Positions 59,409 through 64,000 of a DNA stretch of 64,000 nt are shown in pieces. The translations under genes and the position numbers were made by a program. The notes under the pieces were generated by a model, which was given only the letters and a program-made list of their open reading frames with translations, searched no databases and was not told where the DNA came from. Origin of the DNA: Stentor roeselii. Its lineage: Eukaryota; Ciliophora; Heterotrichea; Heterotrichida; Stentoridae. The stretch lies in assembly GCA_006503475.1 (NCBI GenBank), contig RSEH01000169.1, positions 43,469 to 107,468 of the forward strand. Reading direction: 5' to 3'. The first letter of the stretch is position 1. Every line of letters starts with the position of its first letter.

Positions 59409-60749
59409 ATGGACTGCTTCAGTTGCAAAACTCTTCTCTGTTGTCCTGAACACTGCTGTGATTGGGACACTTGTCGCTGTAAAGACTGTGAAAGTTGTGG
59501 AGGCGAAGGAAGTGAAAGACCTGCAAAGCCTGAAGAGCCTGAAAAGACTGAATCTCCAAAAGTCTCTAGTCCTCAACCGGTCAAGTCAAAAAGTTCGGCT
59601 TTGCAGGAGACGTCATTTGATGACTATATCAATCAAAAGGTTCAGGAAAAGTTAAAAGAAATGAGAGATGCTGAAGCGAAAGAACAAGAAGTATATGAAG
59701 CGAAAAAACGAGCAGAAAAGGCCAGACATGATGAAATACTTGCCGCGTCTAGAGAGACTCTTGCGAAAAATAAGATGATTTTGGAAAGTACACAAGGGAC
59801 CATCGAGAAGTTGCAGAATACTATACAAGGGATTAAAGATACTGAAAAAAAATTTCAAGAGTTCCAAGATGCCTTTGGACGGGTGATGACTACCGCCCTA
59901 GAAAAGTGTTTAGGTCCATCAGAAAACCCTGAAGAAATGAAAGAAAAATTCGGAACTCCCAGGCAATCTTCAATCGAAGAAATCGGTCAGGTGCTCTCCA
60001 CAAGTCCATCAGTCGTTTTCCTCCTGGGTGCAGGAGTATCATCAGAAAGTGGAGTCTTCACCTTCAAAGACAGCGAAGACACCTGGGAAGTCGAAGGCAC
60101 TCAGATGGACCTGCCAGACGTGCTTGACCTTCAAGTCCTTCAGTCAAGTCCTCTTGAATTCTGGCAGGCAGTTCAATTCTGTCGAATGCGAATCGTGTCT
60201 TGTTCTCCAAATCCTGTTCACTTCGCTTTGGATGAATTGTTAAAGGTTTTCAGGGCGAATAACAGAAAACTTTCAATTATTTCTGTGAATTTTGATGGAC
60301 TTGAAAGACAGGTCTTTGGATCTGACCCTGATTTTTATGAGATCAACGGAAATATTCATGAAATGAGGTGCTTGTTTGAATGTGGAGAAATGGTTTTCCC
60401 TTCTGTGGACCTGGATGATATGATTTATACAATTCCCCTTTGTCCTGCATGCTCAGCTATCGCCAGGCCGAATTTTTTCTTGAATGGAGACAGCTTCGGA
60501 GAATGTTTTTATCGTGCTGAAACAGCTGCTTCGATTATTGAGGGCGCTCAGGTCTTGGTTGTTGTTGGGACACAGCTTAGGAGAGAGTTTTTAGCTGATT
60601 TTGTTAGAAGTTTTGTACAGCAGGGAAAAACTGTTGTTGAAATTAATGTTGAACCTGTTATTCAGTATGGGAATGTCATGGTTATGCCTGCGAGATGCAC
60701 CGATGTAGTTCCGCTTATTGTTGAAGTTGTGAAAAGTTGTATTGGGTAA
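59409..60749 (+). CDS. Sirtuin-fold protein with Cys-rich N-terminus, catalytic His replaced
   Basis: 446 aa. Starts MDCFSCKTLLCCPEHCCDW: ten or more cysteines in 30 residues, a likely palmitoylation or metal-binding segment. A coiled coil follows (about 65-165). The sirtuin domain (about 190-445) has GAGVSSESGVFTFKD, SVNFDGLERQV, NGNIHEMRCLFEC with CPAC, and VLVVVGTQL. The NAD loop retains GAGxSxxSG but PDFR is TFKD. The catalytic His, in the motif ELHG, is Asn313 (EINGN; codon AAC). Two zinc Cys pairs are plausible (RCLFEC, CPAC). NAD-binding fold likely, deacylase activity doubtful. Confidence 0.8.
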   Translation: MDCFSCKTLLCCPEHCCDWDTCRCKDCESCGGEGSERPAKPEEPEKTESPKVSSPQPVKSKSSALQETSFDDYINQKVQEKLKEMRDAEAKEQEVYEAKKRAEKARHDEILAASRETLAKNKMILESTQGTIEKLQNTIQGIKDTEKKFQEFQDAFGRVMTTALEKCLGPSENPEEMKEKFGTPRQSSIEEIGQVLSTSPSVVFLLGAGVSSESGVFTFKDSEDTWEVEGTQMDLPDVLDLQVLQSSPLEFWQAVQFCRMRIVSCSPNPVHFALDELLKVFRANNRKLSIISVNFDGLERQVFGSDPDFYEINGNIHEMRCLFECGEMVFPSVDLDDMIYTIPLCPACSAIARPNFFLNGDSFGECFYRAETAASIIEGAQVLVVVGTQLRREFLADFVRSFVQQGKTVVEINVEPVIQYGNVMVMPARCTDVVPLIVEVVKSCIG

Positions 60750-62315
60750 GTGGTGCTTGGTTAGGTTATCAGAGTTTAGAGATAATTGATGAGTTTTAAT
60801 TGTGGAGATTTTTAGTGATTAGTTAATGTTGTTTAGTTGGGGAAAATAGTCGATTTTTATAATTTTGGTTTTTTGAAGTTTGTTTTAGTTGAACTTTCTA
60901 ATATTATCTTATTTTAATAGACCAAATTTATCACTGAAAATTTGATTTAGTTTTATTATTAATATTTTACAATCTTTAGCAAAGGAATTTTTTTAATTAT
61001 AATTATTATTAAAGTTATGAACTGAAAGTTAAGGAAATTAATATTGATATGTTTGATACACTTATTGATTTTTTAGTTACTTTTAAATATTTGTGATTTT
61101 ATTCTGATTTTATATATTATGCTTTTTAGCTCTGGAAAATCATGATGCTAAAATATAATTGGAAACTGATATTACTTTATAATTAATTCGCTTAATCTGG
61201 ATAATTATTTAAAGATAACTCTAAATACAACACCTAAATCATTTGATTTAATTGAAGATATTAGACAATTATTCACTTGTGACAATTAGATATATTCAGG
61301 GATATTATAATTCATTTATTAAAACTAATCTTTTCTTTTGATGCAAGATTATAAACATTACATTTCCGCACGTTGCCAAGTGGCCATAAATTTTCAATCT
61401 ATTTGCAGCGGATTGTTAAATGCTTGGTTTAAAAAACATTTGAACTGTGTTTCACTCAAAGTTGAAACTGATCAGCTTTTCTAGATGAGTTGCTAGTTTA
61501 TTGGGTACTCTGCTAGTCTTCTTTGTCTTGATCTTTTATATTATATTGATTTATGCAGGTTTATTAACCCTTGTAGAATTAATCCATGATTTTTTACGGT
61601 TATTAGTTTAATATGGAGAATTAAAATTTTAGTTGAATAGGTTTTTATTGTAGTTTATATGTTATTACAATTATTTTTAGTTGAAGGAATATTTTGATGT
61701 TTCTGCTTCTTTACAAAGTTCTGTTACAGAGATCATTTTTTTTCTTGAATTATTTAAGTTTTTTTCCATGTAGTTTAAAGTTTCCTGATCCAGGTATTCA
61801 ATTAGTGTTTTATCTAGACAGCCTTTTCCAATTTTCAACAAATTGGTTTGATCTAAAACAAATAAACCTTAAAACATGCCTCTATCACATACTTGAATAC
61901 TAATAAGGAAAATTCTTAAATACGAGTAAAAATAAGCACAATATTTTATTTATTAATGAAGAAAATTCCTGAATCCAGGGTTTACAAGTGACTGGGTTTC
62001 TTATAGAGAGGATTCAATGTATATATTTTAAGTTCATATAAGATTCCTATTTTTTTTTTATAAATTAATTTCCTCAAGCCATTAAACTAATAAAACTGCT
62101 ACTCAATAAATAAACACTTTAAAATTTTTAAAAGAACCAAGAAACAATAAATTATAATTCTTGATATTTTATAATATTCAACTAAAATTTATTCTTAAAG
62201 CCTTAATTACTAAAGTTAAAACTACTCTGCCCTTATTTTACTTAATCTTAATTACTCTGCATATCACCCTGTTAACAAATATAACCACAATCTAATTGAT
62301 TAAATTTATTCTATT
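60750..62315. other. AT-rich intergenic region
   Basis: 1.57 kb. The first ~130 nt are a G-rich trailer. A GC-richer island at 61367-61415 can fold with TCCGC pairing to GCGGA and an inner GCC/GGC hairpin. A 69-codon frame from 61694 is Phe/Leu-rich and unconvincing. Confidence 0.5.
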
Positions 62316-64000
62316 CTAAATATTCTTCATACTATCATAAACATTTGACAATGCCTTTTTAAAAGGAAGTTTTTTCCCAAACCAAATAACGACAGCTCCA
62401 ATTTTCATCATTTGTTCCTGAAACTTACCTCTAGTCAATTCATCTTCCTTAACCATCTCATCTTTCACATCACTCTTCAATTCATCATCATTTGCCAAGA
62501 CATAAAGTTTGATCTTATTTTCACGAATCAATACCAAGTCAGCAGGAGTGCAGCATCCATTTCCATTAAGTTCAGAAATAATAACAAGCATAATTCTTCT
62601 AGTTTGATCTTGTTCATCTTCAAAGCAATTAATTGAATTAATAATCAAATCATAAGTTGACTCATTTTTTTCAATTTCCTTCGCAGCCAAGATGAGATTT
62701 TCAAGGTCTCTATCAGGCATATCACGTGAAAAAGCTTTCATTTTAAGTCTAGGATTCAGATTTGAAGTAACAGCGCCGATTTTCCACTTTTTCTTGAGTT
62801 TCACTTCGATGAAGTTGATGAGGTCTTCTGAGAGTTTAATGTTGTTGGTTAAGTTGAATGCCAAGACGATGACTAAAGAATTTTCAATGGCTTTTAAACT
62901 GTTGTTCATTTCGATTAGCTCTGGATTTTCTTTTAAAAGTCCGAATTTTTCAAATAAGTTGAAAAGTGACTTGACTGCCAGTTTTCTGATGTTCGGGTCG
63001 AAGTACTGTCCTTTTTCCTATTTTTTTATTACTATTGCGAGAGTGAAGGCTATAGCGGCTTCATCGTTTTTTTCGTTTTCAAGAAGTAGAAGTCCTCGTC
63101 GATAGTGCATCATTTGGGAAAGGATGTCTTTTTCATATGTGATGTTTCTTACGTCGAAATGTAAGCTTTTTTTGTACTCTTCGTCGATTTTTATGTTGAC
63201 TCCTACTCGAGATAGTCTTGTTATGTCGATGTCGATTTGAGTACCGCTGTCGAGGTCTAGTTTACGGAGTTCATCGTGAACGATGTCTAAAAGCTCGATT
63301 CCTGAATGGTAATATTTTAGCTCTTGAAAGACACCTGCGATGTCTATCATTACTTTTAATAGTCTTAGATAATGCTTTCTGCTTGATGCGTAGTAGTTTA
63401 ATATCTCTTGTTGGTATTTGTATATTTCCTTTAGTCTTGCTCGCTTTTCAGTCATTTCGAAAGCGGATTCGTTTAGTTCTGCTTGGAGACCCATGCAGAG
63501 CTGTTGTTTGCGGTCAATTATGCTTTCCTGCAAAAACTGCTTCTCACTCTCCCAATTTAATGAATCCTTCCCTGCTATTTTCTTAAGGATAGACTTTTCT
63601 TTTTCACTCAATTTGCTTTCATTCTCCTCTTGTTCGCTCACTTCATTAGCCAGTATTTCCATTTCATCTAAAGAATCCTTGTAATATTTAACCGCTTGGT
63701 TATAATCTTTGTTTAAATAGCAGATATTTCCAAGAAGGTTGTTGATAATCGCTTTTCCCCTATGATTTTTTATTTCAACAAAAAGTTTCAGGGCTTCTTT
63801 CAAGTTATTTTCACGAATTTCTAACTTGGGGTTATTAAGAAAGCTGGGTTCAATCATTCTTTCTAAAGTTTCGAGGAGCCTGAGATAAGACAAGATTTGA
63901 TTAACTTCTTTATTGTACTTTCGGTCCATAGCTTGAAGACTGAGCTTGCCTCGAAGGTACTGTTCAAACAAGTAAATCGGGTGAGTGATTTTGTCAGTGA
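62316..64000 (-). CDS. TPR plus vWA-like protein, 5'-truncated by window edge (one 15-nt intron)
   Basis: The frame stays open to the right edge, so the start is missing; about 556 codons are visible. Intron 63018-63032 joins ..AFTLAI to EKGQYFDPNIRK. The first exon has TPR-like helices (AIINNLLGNICYLNKDYNQA VKYYKDSL region, and LKYYHSGIELLDIVHDELRK). The second exon, NNSLKAIENSLVIVLAFNLT onward with IMLVIISELNGNG, is reminiscent of a von Willebrand A fold, without a clear MIDAS DxSxS. Ends in TAG at 62316. A scaffold with repeats and a binding domain is inferred. Confidence 0.7.
63018..63032 (-). other. 15-nt intron (phase 0)
   Basis: Coding strand GTAATAAAAAAATAG. Terminal TAG in frame if retained. 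Confidence 0.88.

Noticed and set aside
61697-61903. Hydrophobic 68-codon ORF in the 60.7-62.3 kb gap
   Set aside because: Phe/Leu-rich by base composition, no coding-like third-base pattern and no support from context.
1-64000. Reassigned stop codons as in Tetrahymena or Paramecium
   Set aside because: Genes end cleanly at TAA, TAG and TGA; none of the three is read through except within 15-nt introns.
1-64000. Transposons, integrated viruses or horizontally acquired islands
   Set aside because: No transposase, integrase, reverse transcriptase, terminal repeats or abrupt codon change were seen.

Overview
The window looks like macronuclear DNA of a heterotrich ciliate, closest in style to Stentor. 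Four things point there. (1) Coding sequence is dense and intergenic DNA is very AT-rich. (2) TAA, TAG and TGA are all used as stops, so the nuclear code is the standard one, unlike Tetrahymena or Paramecium. (3) Genes carry minute spliceosomal introns. I could place 12: eleven of exactly 15 nt with the pattern GTA-N6-A-NNN-AG, and one probable 16-nt intron. (4) The proteins are ciliate-like: EF-hand and WD40 proteins, an ion-channel fusion, many kinases and centriolar-type coiled coils. Species assignment is inference.

Layout. 0-5.2 kb: the 3' part of an EF-hand-like gene, an ankyrin-PH-AGC kinase, an LRR/coiled-coil gene and a small basic protein. 5.2-7.7 kb: a 2.6-kb AT-rich non-coding block. 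7.7-14.7 kb: an Sfi1-like centrin-binding scaffold, a C2-like/coiled-coil protein, the DNA polymerase delta subunit POLD3 starting 1 nt after its neighbour, and a RABL3-like GTPase. 15.7-28.8 kb: an LRR/coiled-coil gene, a 14-WD40 plus TRP-like channel fusion, another WD40 protein, a membrane cyclic-nucleotide phosphodiesterase and a membrane-anchored papain homologue lacking its catalytic Cys and His. 29.4-38 kb: MsrB behind a 60-bp tandem repeat that creates three uORFs, a coiled-coil gene, a Trl1-type tRNA ligase, a coiled-coil gene and EMC4. 38.9-48.2 kb: coiled-coil gene, tRNA-Ser(CGA), a snurportin-like cap-binding protein, a cramped-like chromatin protein, a dual-lipidated protein and an Aurora-like kinase with a long coiled-coil tail. 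48.2-64 kb: a 1,835-aa USP9X/USP34-type protein with a degenerate active site, a tiny ORF, an OSR1/SPAK-like kinase, an SH3 protein, a Na+/H+ exchanger lacking the ND motif, a sirtuin with Asn at the catalytic His, and a TPR-containing gene running off the right edge.

Cross-cutting observations. The 15-nt introns are multiples of three, and the seven phase-0, two phase-1 and two phase-2 examples each carry an in-frame stop, at a different fixed position for each phase. Non-coding flanks switch strand composition: C-enriched and G-poor before the coding strand's start, G-enriched and C-poor after its stop. Tandem duplications of 15-75 bp cluster at gene boundaries and sometimes copy the ends of coding sequences. 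Several proteins have lost catalytic residues (papain, USP, sirtuin, possibly the NHE and the tRNA-ligase phosphodiesterase domain). All functional calls rest on motif reading alone; no searches were run.
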